A stretch of 64,000 nucleotides of DNA from Pieris napi (GCF_905475465.1 NC_062242.1:3437501-3501500), one strand, 5' to 3'. Shown: positions 46,901 to 58,448, numbered from the stretch's first letter. Numbers and translations: made by a program. Notes: generated by a model from the letters alone, not told the origin.

Positions 46901-49900
46901 ACAAAAACATAACAATGAAGTTCGAAATGCTGTGAGTACGTACTTGCATTTTATTATAACTATTATTTCAGGCTTAAGTTCTTTTCTGCATATGGGACGA
47001 GTTACCTGAAGAATCTTTATAAAAAATTGGTTCAGAACCGTAAAGAGAGAGACATGATAGATACAGACATTATAAGCCATTTCATGAAGTTACAAGAGAA
47101 TGAGAAGTCAACTAAAGATCCTGGTAATTAAAACTATATGTTTAGCTAAACTACTAAATGTTTCCTAAATATTACTTTAAATTTAAGTATAAAGTAATGT
47201 TGCTCGATGGTAATGAAATACAGTTATATTTGAGTGGGAACTGCTTTTGCTTTAGCTGTATTTTTTCTGTCCCAGGGAACCAAGTTGACGAAAACAGTTG
47301 GCGAATGAAATTGTAATTTTTAATTTTAACATCAATTATTAATTTTGATATAAACGACAATGATTAAAAAAGTTTTTATAATTACCTACTAATACATATA
47401 TAAATTCAACTTTTACCACTATACAAATGTAGTAGGTATTAGACTTTTCTTTAAATTAATTATTTATGTCAATTTTAAAGTACTGTGCACTGTATAATAC
47501 TTCCCATCTAATTTCTCCCACTTTAAATCTTAAGAATATATGTGTCTGTCTCTTTTCCGTTTCATCAACTTTCAAAACACAACGATGTTTCGAAGTTTTC
47601 ACTTCAAAAAAGAAACTAGAAGTCGAAGTCTATCTTCGTGTTTAATTACGTATTTAAACTTTGTTTCAGTACGTTTTGAGGAGCTAATGACATCTCAACT
47701 GGGTACCCTCATTCAAGCAGCCATGTTGAATGGACCAGTAACACTTTGTCATTGCTTGCACGAGTTGGCTTATCATACAGAAGTGCAGGTATTAATCCGA
47801 CGTTCCCTAAGTCTTCAAGCTTTGCATTCACAGAAGAAATTTTTGTCATAAATATAATATATTGAGTAGCTGCTGCAGTTGTCTTTTGTATTGGTTGTTG
47901 TACCCTACCTGCCCCAGTTCTACAAATTAGGGCGATAGGCCAATGTGAGTATGGTTCTTGCTGTGCCAAGGTCCATCCTATATCATTAATAGCCGTTGAC
48001 GGACTTCAATAGTTGAGCGTGTGGCGGGATGCGGACAAGGCTGCGTTACCTTGTCTTGCCTCGGGCGATTGCTGATAGCGCTATGGAGTTACGCACAGAG
48101 ACTCCCAAAATTCCCTCCACCGGCAATCGCCCCTAAGGAGGATATGTGCATTACGCACAAAAAACAATTGAAAATAATAACCAGGCTGAACTTAGCTTCT
48201 CTTCTTTTCGGTCGTTCTGGAACATTCCTTTAATTTTAGCATTAGAGTGTGTTTTTTGGCTTGTTCTTTTCACTTTTATTAATCTGTAAAATTTGTTATA
48301 TTAGACCATTTAATGATATTATGAGAAATAAGTATACTTACATTGGCTAAAAAAATCTTTAAAGCATTAGCAAGGAAAGCAATTTCTGAAATTATCGATG
48401 TGTTTAATATTATATACTTTATTGAATTTTATTTTTTCTCGACATTATCGTATTGGCATAGTCTATAAGGATACTGTATGTATTTATGTAAATAAATAAA
48501 TTTTAAACCTTTCGCTTCCAGGACAGACTCCGTAAAGAAGTAAAACAAGGCTTTCGAGAAAAAGATATTCTAGACTATGACAGCATTAATGATATGAAGC
48601 TTCTCAACGCAATTTTAACTGGTAACTCTTTGTACATAGGTACAGCAAGAGAAACGTATTCTTTAAAACTAAATCTGTCTTAAACTAAAATACTCTTTCT
48701 GTCAAATTGTGTTTAACATGTGATAAAAAGAGACAGAGTACAGCTTTGGTTTTTAAAGGGAGAGAAACGGTTGTTTTATTTTGTAGATTTTATTTATTTA
48801 TAAGTGTTAATATATGCTTAAAAATACACAAAAATATGACAACACACACATACAATTAGAACATAGAAATTAATTAAAAAAATAGGCCAACAGTAAAAAA
48901 TTAACAATTATACTTAAGTAATGTCATGACGTTTATTTATGACAGTGGCAGTAGAACTATTTAGGGCCTCATGTATTTTTTCCGTGATCCTTTTTGAAGT
49001 TATACCTACTTCTTTTGGCGCGTTAGGGAAAAAGGATGAGAGTAAATTTTTACGATGCGCGCGCCGTCACTAAAAACCGACACCCTGGAGTTAGCTATAG
49101 TCAACATTTTAGTTTTTTCTATTGTATTGCCCAATGGGGATCAGCCTATTGTGGTTAAACAGGTCGTCAACGTGGGTCTAAGGCAGGCCGGTTTCGTCAT
49201 GATATTTTCGTTTATGAGCGAGTGTTGAACGAACGAACTTCTGAAGGGGCACAGAAGTGCGTAGACACACTTTTTCAAAAACTAATGATCCGATTTTCAT
49301 GGGATCATTAACCTTTCATGGTTGCTCATCTCGATATGACTCTTAGTTCCGAGAAATAAGTAGCATTTAGCACTCATGTTAGGAAGCCTATAGACTTCTT
49401 TTGGGTGGGTTAAAGCAGGAGGTAACGGTTGAGGATCTCACACACAAGTCTTAAATCAAATTCATCCATAGCAACCGAATTAAACATCCAAATACAATGT
49501 TGCTAACAGCGAAAAAAATCTAAATTTTAGAAACCTTGCGGAAATATCCGACTGTATCCTTTCTAGACAGGATAACTACAAGAAAGTATACACTTAAGGA
49601 AAACCTTAGTCTAGATGAAGGTACGCCTGTCTTTGTCAATCTCCCTGCACTTCATCATGATGAGACACTGTTCCCTGAACCCATGAAGTGGTGTCCAGAT
49701 AGATTTTTGGGCGCCAATACATTTGATAACCGCGACTATTCTTTTTTGCCGTTCGGAGCTGGACCTCGGTCATGTATGGGTAAGTATAAAGTACAATAAT
49801 AACGTAATTCAATATATGTATGTATATTATAATTTCAATATTTTTTTTGCGTTCGAAATTCAATTCATAACGGTTTCAAATAAAAACTTTTTGGGTAAAT

Positions 49901-50562
49901 TTGTCGAATAACGGGTCCACTTTAAACAGCTCCAAATTTGTTTTACACATTTTCATGACTCGGCAATTTTGTACCATACAATAATGTGGTGGCGCATCCT
50001 CTTTAACCCCATAGAAATTAATTAAAACGTCATGATTTGTGAAATGAATGAAAGAAAGTACAAATTTACTAATATCCTAATTCACTGGGAACCGAGACAA
50101 TATCATTGACATCATGCATGTAATATTATCAGTTTTAAAATTTGTTCAAGGGGGCCCAAGCCAAGCGACTCCTTAATATTTCTTACATACAAGTCGTAAA
50201 GAACGATATAAAAAAAAATGAGCTGTTTTAAGGCGGAAAAATTAACGCTTTTTGGTAATACAAACTTCATGTATGTTTCCTGTTAGCAATGAAATTCCTT
50301 TTTTAAATTTCTTTACTCAGTTTGACGTGTTCGATGCATCAATTTGACATTCGTAATTCAAATATTACGATACTACGAGTATTTATCTGCTATTTTTTTT
50401 TTAGGAAAACGTTTCGGCTTGCTACAGATGAAGATCGCGTTGGCTCATATCATTCAGAAATACAGACTTGAGCCAGATGTGCCCTACATACAAGAATCAG
50501 ACCCGTACAGCATAGTGTTGGCCCCCAAAAGTGGCGGAAGTGTTAAATTCATACCAATGTAA
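43939..50562 (+). CDS. Cytochrome P450, 8 exons, 487 aa, CYP3-clan-like
   Basis: A haem monooxygenase of the endoplasmic reticulum, expected to take electrons from NADPH-P450 reductase. The substrate is unknown. Exons: 43,939-44,283; 44,817-44,972; 45,829-46,013; 46,972-47,123; 47,670-47,788; 48,522-48,621; 49,531-49,779; 50,405-50,562. All introns are GT-AG and the joins keep one frame (1,464 bases with stop). Residues 1-20 form a hydrophobic anchor followed by a basic segment. K-helix ETLR is at 353-356, PDRF at 408-411 and the haem loop FGAGPRSCMG at 427-436 with ligand Cys434. The length is normal for the family. Odd points: helix C reads GPLKKDLQ, so the usual W and R of WxxxR are K119 and Q123. 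The I-helix reads NGPVT (300-304), keeping Thr but lacking the acidic residue. CYP3 clan is inferred from the general pattern; the family number is not assigned. Confidence 0.93.
44284..44816 (+). other. P450 intron 1
   Basis: Phase 0, GTAAGT donor. Contains a 10-bp-arm hairpin TCAAGAGTGT/ACACTCTTGA near 44,537. The 89-codon frame at 44,326-44,595 is within the intron and has no recognised domain. Confidence 0.8.
45125..45390 (-). repeat. SINE-A copy in P450 intron 2
   Basis: Near full length, reverse to the gene: AGTGGCGTTACTACC end, GTGCCTGACACACGCCGTCG middle, GGGTATCGAACCTACGGCCT head. It lies within intron 2 (44,973-45,828), well away from both splice sites. Confidence 0.85.
46050..46385 (+). 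repeat. repC-like and repD-like pieces in P450 intron 3
   Basis: 46,050-46,268 runs from TACTAGCGGACCCGACAGAC to AATTATATATAAGA, with the same overall plan as repC but a different sequence. 46,269-46,385 carries the repD block TTAGGAGTCCATAGCGGACA. Both lie in intron 3 (46,014-46,971). Confidence 0.65.
48996..49097 (+). mobile_element. Left half of the 16.8 kb-type MITE in P450 intron 6
   Basis: GGCGCGTTAGGGAAAAAGGA and ACGATGCGCGCGCCGTCAC match the left part of 16,816-17,171. The right arm is absent. Confidence 0.7.
49115..49245 (-). repeat. SINE-A fragment in P450 intron 6
   Basis: Reverse: CGTGGGTCTAAGGCAGGCCG and GGTTTCGTCATGATATTTTC. Diverged middle part only. Confidence 0.6.
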
Positions 50563-50582
50563 CCTTAAACATACTTGCTTTT

Positions 50583-50588
50583 AATAAA
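50583..50588 (+). terminator. Poly(A) signal of the P450 gene
   Basis: AATAAA 21 bases after the stop codon, followed by an AT-rich stretch. A very short 3' untranslated region is implied. Confidence 0.6.
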
Positions 50589-50804
50589 TGGATTAAATAT
50601 AAATATATTTTTTTTACCAAGGTAAATTTATAAAAATTAAACAAACTTCAATACCTGTTAACCTTAATGGAAACAATATCACTATTTAAATATAGAAATA
50701 TTTCAGCCAATTATTTTGCAAATCTTCCCAAAACCCACCAAAATTGTGAAAGAACTACCCGCATATGTTATAGAGCCGCGCTTATATTCCAAATACCCGT
50801 GTAC

Positions 50805-51010
50805 GGTTCCCGGGTCATCGGGGTGCTTTAAATAATAGAGGATTTAATTTAAATATAAGCGAAATAATGAAATGTGAATTGCCATGTCACGAATGAATGC
50901 AATGTTACAGTTGAAGAGAGCCTACGTCTGGCTATACTCTCGGGGCGTAGCTCCGACGATTTAGGAAATCGTCCACGCTTATAAAACTAAGAAGGCCTGA
51001 GTGAGCAATA
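50805..51010 (+). repeat. repE, single full copy
   Basis: GTACGGTTCCCGGGTCATCG to AAGAAGGCCTGAGTGAGC. The 28.6-29.1 kb cluster is built of the same units. Confidence 0.75.
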
Positions 51011-51555
51011 TTCACAAACAAGTACGTATAAACAAGATAATGTCAGTTGTTAACTCGCTACAATACATTAGTTCAATAAAGACACTGCAATTATTGCAAC
51101 ATAGTTGCAAGCTTCGGTAATTAATGAAAGAGTAATAGATAATTTATGAATTACCGGGAAACTTATATGTCAAGATCTATTTTTATTCGTATTTTTATGT
51201 TTAACATCGTAATAAGGACGGGAATCGAATAGGCCGACATTTAGGGCTTAGGTAACGATGCAAATATGTTAATAATAATAAAAGCCAATAACAAAATACA
51301 CATTTATATAATTTTAACCTAAGCGATAAGGTTTTAACTACATTTTTTTATAGCATGCTAGTTATTAGCCATCCAGTTGGTCAGTCTTTCGATGTCTTCC
51401 GCTTGTTGTTTCCACTCGTCTCAAATGCAAATATCAAATTATAATATATGCCATTGGGTTACGGTTCAGTTAACCTCTTCAACAGACAATTAACTCAATC
51501 AACTGTTTGCGAAAAAAATTATTCAATTCATAGGCATCAAACTGTGAACTTTTTT
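51011..51555. other. Intergenic DNA, nothing recognised
   Basis: AT-rich; no signal. Confidence 0.5.
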
Positions 51556-51708
51556 TTTATGGCTCTGGCACGGTTTGTGCATTAGCCAGCGTTAAGTATA
51601 AGATTTTTATAATTCGTGCTTTTTGCCTTAGAAATTCGACCATATCCTCCATGTACGGTTTAGGCACTCGCCCGGTACCGCACAACCCTCCCAAAGGCCG
51701 AGAACAAA
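51556..51708 (-). repeat. SINE-B body (head lost)
   Basis: Nearly identical to the body at 39.98-40.14 kb. At 51,709 it gives way directly to a SINE-A copy in the same orientation, so the two form a composite. Confidence 0.8.
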
Positions 51709-51897
51709 TACACGCCGTCGACTTTTTGGGTCTAAGACATGTCGGTTTCCTCACGATGTTTTTCTTTACCGTTCAAGCAAATGTTAAATGCGCACATTGA
51801 AAGAAAGTTCCATCGGTGCACAGCCGGGGTTCAAACCTACGACCTCAGGTATGAGTTGCACGCTAAAACCACTAGGCCAACACGGCTCTGGCCAGTA
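51709..51897 (-). repeat. SINE-A, head and middle
   Basis: Reverse: GGGGTTCAAACCTACGACCT-type head, then GGTAAAGAAAAACATCGTGA and CCAAAAAGTCGACGGCGTG. The 3' third is missing, replaced by SINE-B body. Confidence 0.85.
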
Positions 51898-51934
51898 AAA
51901 TAATTAATATTGCTTTTAAGTTTAAATTTACTGC

Positions 51935-51995
51935 CAAATTAAGGGCGTAGATTGGACGAGAACAATGGCCAAGAAACTCTTCATCACTCCGCTAT
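51935..51995 (-). repeat. repG (LINE tail) scrap
   Basis: AAGGGCGTAGATTGGACGAG and CAAGAAACTCTTCATCACTC, similar to 57.46-57.50 kb. Confidence 0.5.
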
Positions 51996-52250
51996 ATAAG
52001 GGAGCTGTAACGTACACATTGCCCCTTGTCTTGAAACAATTAATTATTATTATAAAACTATGAAATACCACGTGTTTTTCCGCCTAAATTCCAAGTCATC
52101 TGCAACGAGATTTAGCGCTTTAAGTGTGACTTTCGTATGACAAAACCTGGTTTAGTTTATAGGAAAGTTTTACAATTCGACTTGTACGTTTTTTCAGCGC
52201 ATATACTAGAACTTAAAATACTCTTTAAAAAAATATTTATATTTAGAAAT
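51996..52250. other. Unclassified
   Basis: No gene or repeat match; AT-rich. Confidence 0.4.
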
Positions 52251-52254
52251 TTAT

Positions 52255-52495
52255 TTCCAACACACAAATTTACAGTATTTACATTATTCTTAACCTACAT
52301 AATAATAATAATGATAATAATTAAAAATTAATAAATATAAAATTTAAAAAGTTTGGTCCCTGTGGCAGTGTACCTTTAACGCTGGCAGCATTTCCTCGCT
52401 GTATTGCGATACTTATTCGTTGAGCGAGGAAAGCACCAGCTCTGGGGTCACTAGTACTATCTACCAGGTGCCAACTAAAATCTAAGATATTAAGA
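52255..52495 (-). mobile_element. RLE retroelement 3' fragment
   Basis: The minus strand encodes WHLVDSTSDPRAGAFLAQRI and AIQRGNAASVKGTLPQGP with a stop, then the family's A/T-rich tail to about 52,255. Confidence 0.8.
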
Positions 52496-52532
52496 AAACA
52501 ACCAATGAGAGGTTCATAATTTCTATCTTTTT

Positions 52533-52985
52533 TTTTTATATAATAGGGGGGCAAACGAGCTTGCGGGACGACCAAAAAGGGCAGTCTACGCAGCCCATTT
52601 TTTTTTTTTGTATATTCTCCATCTGCAATCAGTCATTCACTTTTAGCAAATATGTTGGATGCTTATCTCGTTCGGAGTGTGTCCTCCAGTGAGAACATCT
52701 ACTCATAATTCTTCACATTATAGAATGTCTTTTCGCTTAAAGCGTTTAACATAGCTCTGCATCGTGAGCTGTCGTGTCGCAGCCCATAGACACCCATTTT
52801 TAGTGGGTGCGTTGCCGGCCTTTGAGGGAGGAGTATACTCGCTTTTTGAACATTTGGAGGTCGTATTTCTGAGGGAAGGGAGGATCTTTGTTAAGGACCG
52901 AGAATCGACTGCCTGTGCTCGCGCTTGGTATTCATAAGCCTTCCCTTTAATTACTAAGCGTATTAGATAGGCAAAGGTTAGCAAT
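52533..52985 (+). repeat. repF-related repeat, split by a retroposed insert
   Basis: Starts AGGGGGGCAAACGAGCTTGC and resumes after the insert with GACACCCATTTTTAGTGGGT, GCGTTGCCGGCCTTTGAGGG. It is a variant subfamily with a different second half from repF elsewhere. Confidence 0.7.
52599..52777 (-). mobile_element. 179-bp poly(A)-tailed retroposed sequence
   Basis: Flanked by an exact 10-bp duplication CGCAGCCCAT (52,589-52,598 and 52,778-52,787). In reverse it ends in 11 A residues preceded by GATGGAGAATATAC. The two hallmarks indicate LINE-mediated retroposition of an RNA. The source RNA was not recognised. It shows no SINE head and no clear reading frame. Confidence 0.8.
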
Positions 52986-52989
52986 ATAG

Positions 52990-53725
52990 CTTAAATACAT
53001 AAGGGTAACTGAAGCCGGTAGTAACAATTATAAGTTAAGTATATGCACGTAATAAATGAGACGTCACAGAATACTTAACGAATCATTCCACTTTGTCTTC
53101 TAATTAAATGTTATGAAACAAAAACTATGCGCTTGGTGCAAAGTGTAAACGAAATGCGATGACCAATTAATAATCTATTTCAAAAGTAACATTTTCAACA
53201 TTAAAAAATGAACTTTATTCTACATAATGTTACAATAAAGTTCATTGTTTGTTCAATGTTACAATAACAAAGAATGTTTAGTAAAAAATGAAAGTGTTCT
53301 AACCTCCGAACTAGGATTCCATGTGTCGTGGGAATAGTCTCTTACGTGTATTAATAAAATTAAATGTATATATTGAGCTATCAGCTCTCTTAGTTGAAGA
53401 TAAACACTTCTACAAAAAAATATAGCAAAAGTAACTCCATAAAATGATGAACCCCGGATGGAGGATGGAAGGGTACTACGGAGGCTCTTGGATGAAAACC
53501 TCAGAGGCTGGTGAAGGCTAGATGGTCTTGAACAGACTCCAAGCCATTGGAAACACCAACATCATAAACTGGCAAAAATAACAGAACAAGACAAAAATTA
53601 GTGGTCACTAAAGCTACAATTAAAATGTTCCGAATACCAGGGTGCCTTTTTTATGACTTTAAAAGTACAATCATTTAGCCAGGGACGTATTTACATAGAA
53701 AGATATGCAATCAAAGCTCTCATGT
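52990..53725. other. Intergenic DNA with an inverted repeat and a possible LINE relic
   Basis: AATGAACTTTATT and its inverse AATAAAGTTCATT lie at 53,208-53,247. The 53,450-53,630 stretch (TGGATGAAAACCTCAGAGGC) faintly recalls a LINE C-terminus but is too degraded to call. Confidence 0.4.
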
Positions 53726-53727
53726 TT

Positions 53728-53950
53728 CACTGGCCTAGTGGCTTCAGCGTGAGACTCTCATCTCTGAGGTCGTAGGTTCGATCCCCTGCACCATTGGACT
53801 TTGTCTATGCATTAAACACTCGCTAAAACGGTGAGCGGTGACCCATAAAGTCGACGGCGTGTGTCAGGCACAGAAGCTGTATTAGAAATAACAAATGATA
53901 CAGAAATATGAGGCCTAGATCTAAAAGATAGTAGCAGTATTATCTTGTAT
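53728..53950 (+). repeat. SINE-A copy
   Basis: CACTGGCCTAGTGGCTTCAG head with GGTCGTAGGTTCGATCCCCT, middle AAAGTCGACGGCGTGTGTCA, and a degraded tail. Confidence 0.85.
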
Positions 53951-54890
53951 TAAGTTAGTCTTATTAATTTGATTATATGTATTTATATATTTTAAGAATT
54001 TACTTCCACGTAAATTCGTCTTCGTAACAAGGAACAAGTCTTTCATAACCAAATATCTACTTAAGATTATGCTAAAATTCTTTGTAATGTATTGAGGTAT
54101 TAATTGTGTTTGTTCTTAAGACTGGTCTTTGTTATTGGGCCTCATATTGTGTAAAAGTAGTACGTGGGGTAGGATTGAGTATTCTAAGTTGAGGTCATGA
54201 AATCGTTTTTCTTACAACTTATACCACACGCCATCTAGACGACAAAAACTGGAAGGACTGGCCGTAACGGCCGGCGCGGGCGCATCGCCCGCTACGAACC
54301 GACTACGTCACAGCTCTATAGAGATATTTCTTAATCGACTGCACATCTATACATAAATATTTATTTTCGTGTCTTCAAAGAAAGTTCAAATTTAATATTC
54401 AGAATATTTGGCCAAAAGTATAAATGTTTCTTCGTTTGTAGTATTCTTCTTATGCAGTTTCACTATCAATGTCAGATTGAGAGGTCTGAAGGTCTCGGAA
54501 CAACAAAGGAGTGGAGTGGCCCCAAATTATTTTCCAAATAAAATGGTCAATATTTTTCAGTCAAATTCCAATAAACAATTTATTGCGAAACGAAAAAATC
54601 TATACTTGATAGATTCTTTTATTATTAAAGTGTCTATGGTGGGGGTCCCTCCTTTGTAGAGGCCCAGGTTTCCCTCCTCTAAATCTGGTGCTGTTCACTA
54701 TATGTGTATTTAACATATATAAAATTTAACACTTGTATGTACAGTCCTATAAAAATAGTATTTATTGTTCAAACTCAAATACATAAACACTTTAAACTGT
54801 ATACTCTGTTATCTATTAAAAATATTAGATTTTTATTTATTTATAAACACTTCGTTGCAGTAATACAGAAATACAGTACAATTAAAATAA
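53951..54890. other. Intergenic DNA, nothing recognised
   Basis: A GC-rich patch (54,265-54,300) shows no frame. No gene. Confidence 0.5.
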
Positions 54891-54965
54891 TTAAATAAAA
54901 AGGAGGGCGACTAGTGGCCTTATCGCTCTCGAGCGATCTCTTTCAGAAAACAATTGTGTGATTTT
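54880..54965 (-). mobile_element. repH (LINE) 3' tail
   Basis: In reverse: CTGAAAGAGATCGCTCGAGA, GCGATAAGGCCACTAG, then a terminal A/T tract, matching the tail at 23.75 kb. Confidence 0.6.
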
Positions 54966-57352
54966 TTTTTCTTAAACTAGATTAGGTGAGCGCAAGAAGT
55001 GCAAAACTACATAAGACATATAGACAAAACTAATGGAAGAAATAAAACCAAGCAATAAAAACATGTAAACAGTGAAATAGATAAAAATAAAAACAAATAA
55101 AAAATATGTCTTAATAAAGCAACTATTATACCCGTTTTAATCAGGTTTAACTGCATTTTCCATGTAAATTTCCCCAAGGTTGTGAATTTTTAATGAAATC
55201 ACTTGCAATTACTCAAATAAGCGCGTATTAATTGCTTTATTGATGAGTTATGAGTGTTAATTAGAGATTACACCGGCTACGCGTTGCGCACGAGTTGACT
55301 ATACTTTCCAGAAAGGGGGTTACACACATGCAGGAGGTAGTATAATTAAAAATATCTCACCGTTTAGCATTATTTTAAAAGAAAATAAGGATGAGAAAAT
55401 AATGTATGTCGTGGGCAGCTAGTCTCTTCCATTTGACATATTATCGGTACTTGACATAATAAAATCTAAAAAAAATATATTTTATAATTAAACTATTGAA
55501 CCACAATAATAATATTTTCCGCTTCAGCATTGGACAGGTGAAGAAAATGTTGTTTAAGATTATTAGTGAATGTATAAAGTTTTGAATACTTAGTGAATAT
55601 TTTGTTTTTAAAAAAGCGTTTAAAGATGTCTAAATGTGCCAAATTCACTATAAGGCATTTGCATCGTGTATAATTAATAAATAATAAAAACAATCAAGAC
55701 TTTAATTGCAAATTAAAGATATACATAATACAGTAACAGTCGTTAAAAAAATCAATGACATTTACATATCAATCATCGATCTATAAAATATTTGACAGCA
55801 AAACAATATATTAATATGCTTATGTTTTTAATTATAGATTATTCATGTTTAGCAGCCAAATCAGTCCAGTTATTCTCGAGTTTTAGCGAGACAAACGAAT
55901 TCATTTATATATATATATTATTTTCTGCGCCATCTGTGTTTAGCAATAGGTAACTACAACAAGCTATTTTTAATTATTGTAAAAACTCAAGACCCAGGAT
56001 GTTGCATATTGAATTATTACTTCATTATTGAGACATTCGGACACTGGATTATTTAAAAATAAGATGTAATAAGACTGTAAATAAGACTAAATTCGTTTTT
56101 AGCCTTTAGTTATCGCTTGTTCGCTTTTTCTAAAAGGTGCTGAGTAGCAGATGAAGCGAGAAGTATGTGTTATGAATAAGTAATATTTGACTTAGCCCTT
56201 ATAATGCCGGTAATTCCATTTAGAGATAATAAGCAAATTAATTCTGTAATTATTTATTTTCAAAAGCCGCTATTGGCTACACAAAAAGCTAATTAAACTT
56301 TTTAAGCAAAACGTACACAGTAAACAGTAGTAATACTCTATTTAGTTGAAAAAATTATTTAAAAAGTATACATCTTGTATGACTTTTAATTAACTGATTT
56401 AAAAGTAATTTTAATGTTTTAAATCTTTACAATGCTTTTAAAATGCAGTTAAAGTTAGGGTGAGATTCAGAAGCGAGACTTGGCGCGAATATGCATTCCT
56501 TTACGTCAAAATTCAATAGATTTTTGACGTAAAGGAATCTGACGCTTAATTTTTATTTTAACGGCATCTTAACAAAAAATACTCGGACATTACTACCTTG
56601 AGCCAAGCTACAGGCGGAAATAGTATACAAAGTACTTGATATACTATAATAATGTATTGTCTGTGCAAATGAGTTTCCCGCCGTTTCTCTTGTCATAATT
56701 AAGTAACTGTCAATAATTACAGATACTGCAACGTATGATATGTCATGAGATTATAGGTTTGTTTGACATTACTAATACTAAGCGACCTATTAAATTGCAT
56801 TTGTGTGTGAAATTGTTTTTGTTGTTGGTTAAATTACTAATAATTACCGATGTTTGTACACGCAAAGTATGTAAAACAGGTTTACTCATAATGTGTAAAA
56901 AACGCGTATTATTAATCTCATTGGTTGGTTTTTTATGTTTGTTTTTAAAATCGAACTTTGAGTAATAACCTAATCGTGGATTGCATTACCATTTTTTTAC
57001 TGTTAAGCACACGAAATTATTTAGTCAATTGTTAAGCAATGCATTCCTCTTTTTTACACCTGTCAATTAATTAAAACAATCTCGACACTCTTAGTTTTGA
57101 GAAACCAGTCACTCTACAACCCTTTTCTTTTGTAATCCTACTGGTAACATAAATTATATATAACAAAAAACAATTATACTAAAGATATATCCAAAAAGGA
57201 ATACATTTCCGAAAAGAAAAAATCAATAAAAAATATTAAATAATAATATATAATAATAAATAATAATATTAAATGTATTTATTAATTTTTATAGATTTTG
57301 AAATACGTAAGTAATTAGATATTACTTGACTAAGTAAAACCTAATTCGGATG
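54966..57352. other. Intergenic DNA with one strong hairpin
   Basis: No gene was supported. A (TA)n run lies near 55,906-55,917 and a 17-bp-arm palindrome at 56,495-56,538. Frames at 55,493-55,693 and 56,735-56,965 are AT-rich and featureless. Confidence 0.5.
56495..56538. repeat. Perfect 17-bp inverted repeat with 10-base loop
   Basis: Arms ATTCCTTTACGTCAAAA and TTTTGACGTAAAGGAAT enclose TTCAATAGAT. It may be the core of a very short MITE or a hairpin. Confidence 0.85.
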
Positions 57353-57354
57353 TC

Positions 57355-57545
57355 AAACTCAAAATATCTTTATTCAAGTGGGTACACCAAGTACACTTTT
57401 GAATTGTCAAGTTAAATTAATTGTAAATTTACATTTACTACCAGTTAGCAAGTCAAGGGCGTAGAGCGGGTAAGAAGAACTGGCAAGAAACTTTCCGCCA
57501 CTCTCTTCTTTTTATCGCCAAGTATTGTCATACAAATTATTTGAA
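57355..57545 (-). mobile_element. LINE 3' end, family repG
   Basis: Reverse copy of the 18.32-18.50 kb repeat, starting at AAACTCAAAATATCTTTATT. Confidence 0.7.
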
Positions 57546-57714
57546 CTGGTCTGCTCATGGTACAGGTGATTTAGCGCTATGGATATTCTTAATACTCTTT
57601 TTAGATGCCTTTTCTTTATTCCGCGATAGTTTAAACAAATCAAGGCTTAATAGTGGTCGTTTTGGTCGTCCTTAGTCTTGGAATCAGATTCTATTTTGCG
57701 ATCTATTTTTGCTA
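57546..57714. other. Intergenic DNA
   Basis: No signal. Confidence 0.4.
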
Positions 57715-58185
57715 ACAGCGAGTGGGTTATCAGCCTTCTGTGCACACGCTGTATACTTTTTGGGCCTTAAGTTTCCTCAAAATGTTTTTCTTCACTATAC
57801 GAGCGAGTGTATAATATAGTATGCTACCGGCAAAATAGCTGACCCGGCAAACGTTGTTTTGCCAAGTATATTATTTCTAGGAAACATTTTATTAGTTCAA
57901 TAAAAATAACTATCTACTATAATAAAAATAGGGATTTATAATAGAGGGTAACAATTTAGAGTTGTATGTATTTTTGTATGCTGTATCATAAAAAAATATC
58001 TAAAAAAAAATTTAGGGTGGTGAAAGATATATACTAAGCGATTCTCAGACATACTGAATATGCATAAAAAAATTCATAAGAATCGGTCGGAATTTCGGAG
58101 GAGTATGGGAACGAACATTTTATATATTAGATAATATTATAGCCGGGGTTAGAACGTACGACCAAGCAATGCTCACGCAATAAAT
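57715..58185 (-). repeat. SINE-A copy split by a repC insertion
   Basis: Reverse middle (57,715-57,815, GGCCTTAAGTTTCCTCAAAA) and a reverse head scrap (58,140-58,180, AGCCGGGGTTAGAACGTACG) lie on either side of repC. Confidence 0.65.
57838..58132 (+). repeat. repC copy
   Basis: AGCTGACCCGGCAAACGTTG to ATTTTATATATTAGAT. Second full copy of the family at 26.64 kb, same orientation. Confidence 0.75.
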
Positions 58186-58448
58186 AGAATAGCAAATGTA
58201 AAATCTATTACAACTGACATTAACAACAATAAATAATTTAATTCATATGATGAACACGATTAGGGTGGGTTCTTTAAACGTAATTTATTAAGAAATATAT
58301 TAAAAACCTTATTAGTTTGCAGGAAATAGATTGTGATATTGTTTTTTTGTTCAGACATCTGCAGTACTAGAATCTGCAGGTGTATTCAAATGTGCTTCAC
58401 TTGTTTTATGATTTCTAGGTCTCAATAATTAAATGTGTTTCTTTATAC
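58186..58448. other. Intergenic DNA
   Basis: AT-rich, no signal. Confidence 0.4.

Noticed and set aside
51556..51754. A conserved small protein (GGLCGTGRVPKPYMEDMVEF...) encoded at both 40.0 and 51.6 kb
   Set aside because: Both lie in the body of SINE-B. The similarity is at DNA level across coding and non-coding parts alike, and the head is tRNA-like.
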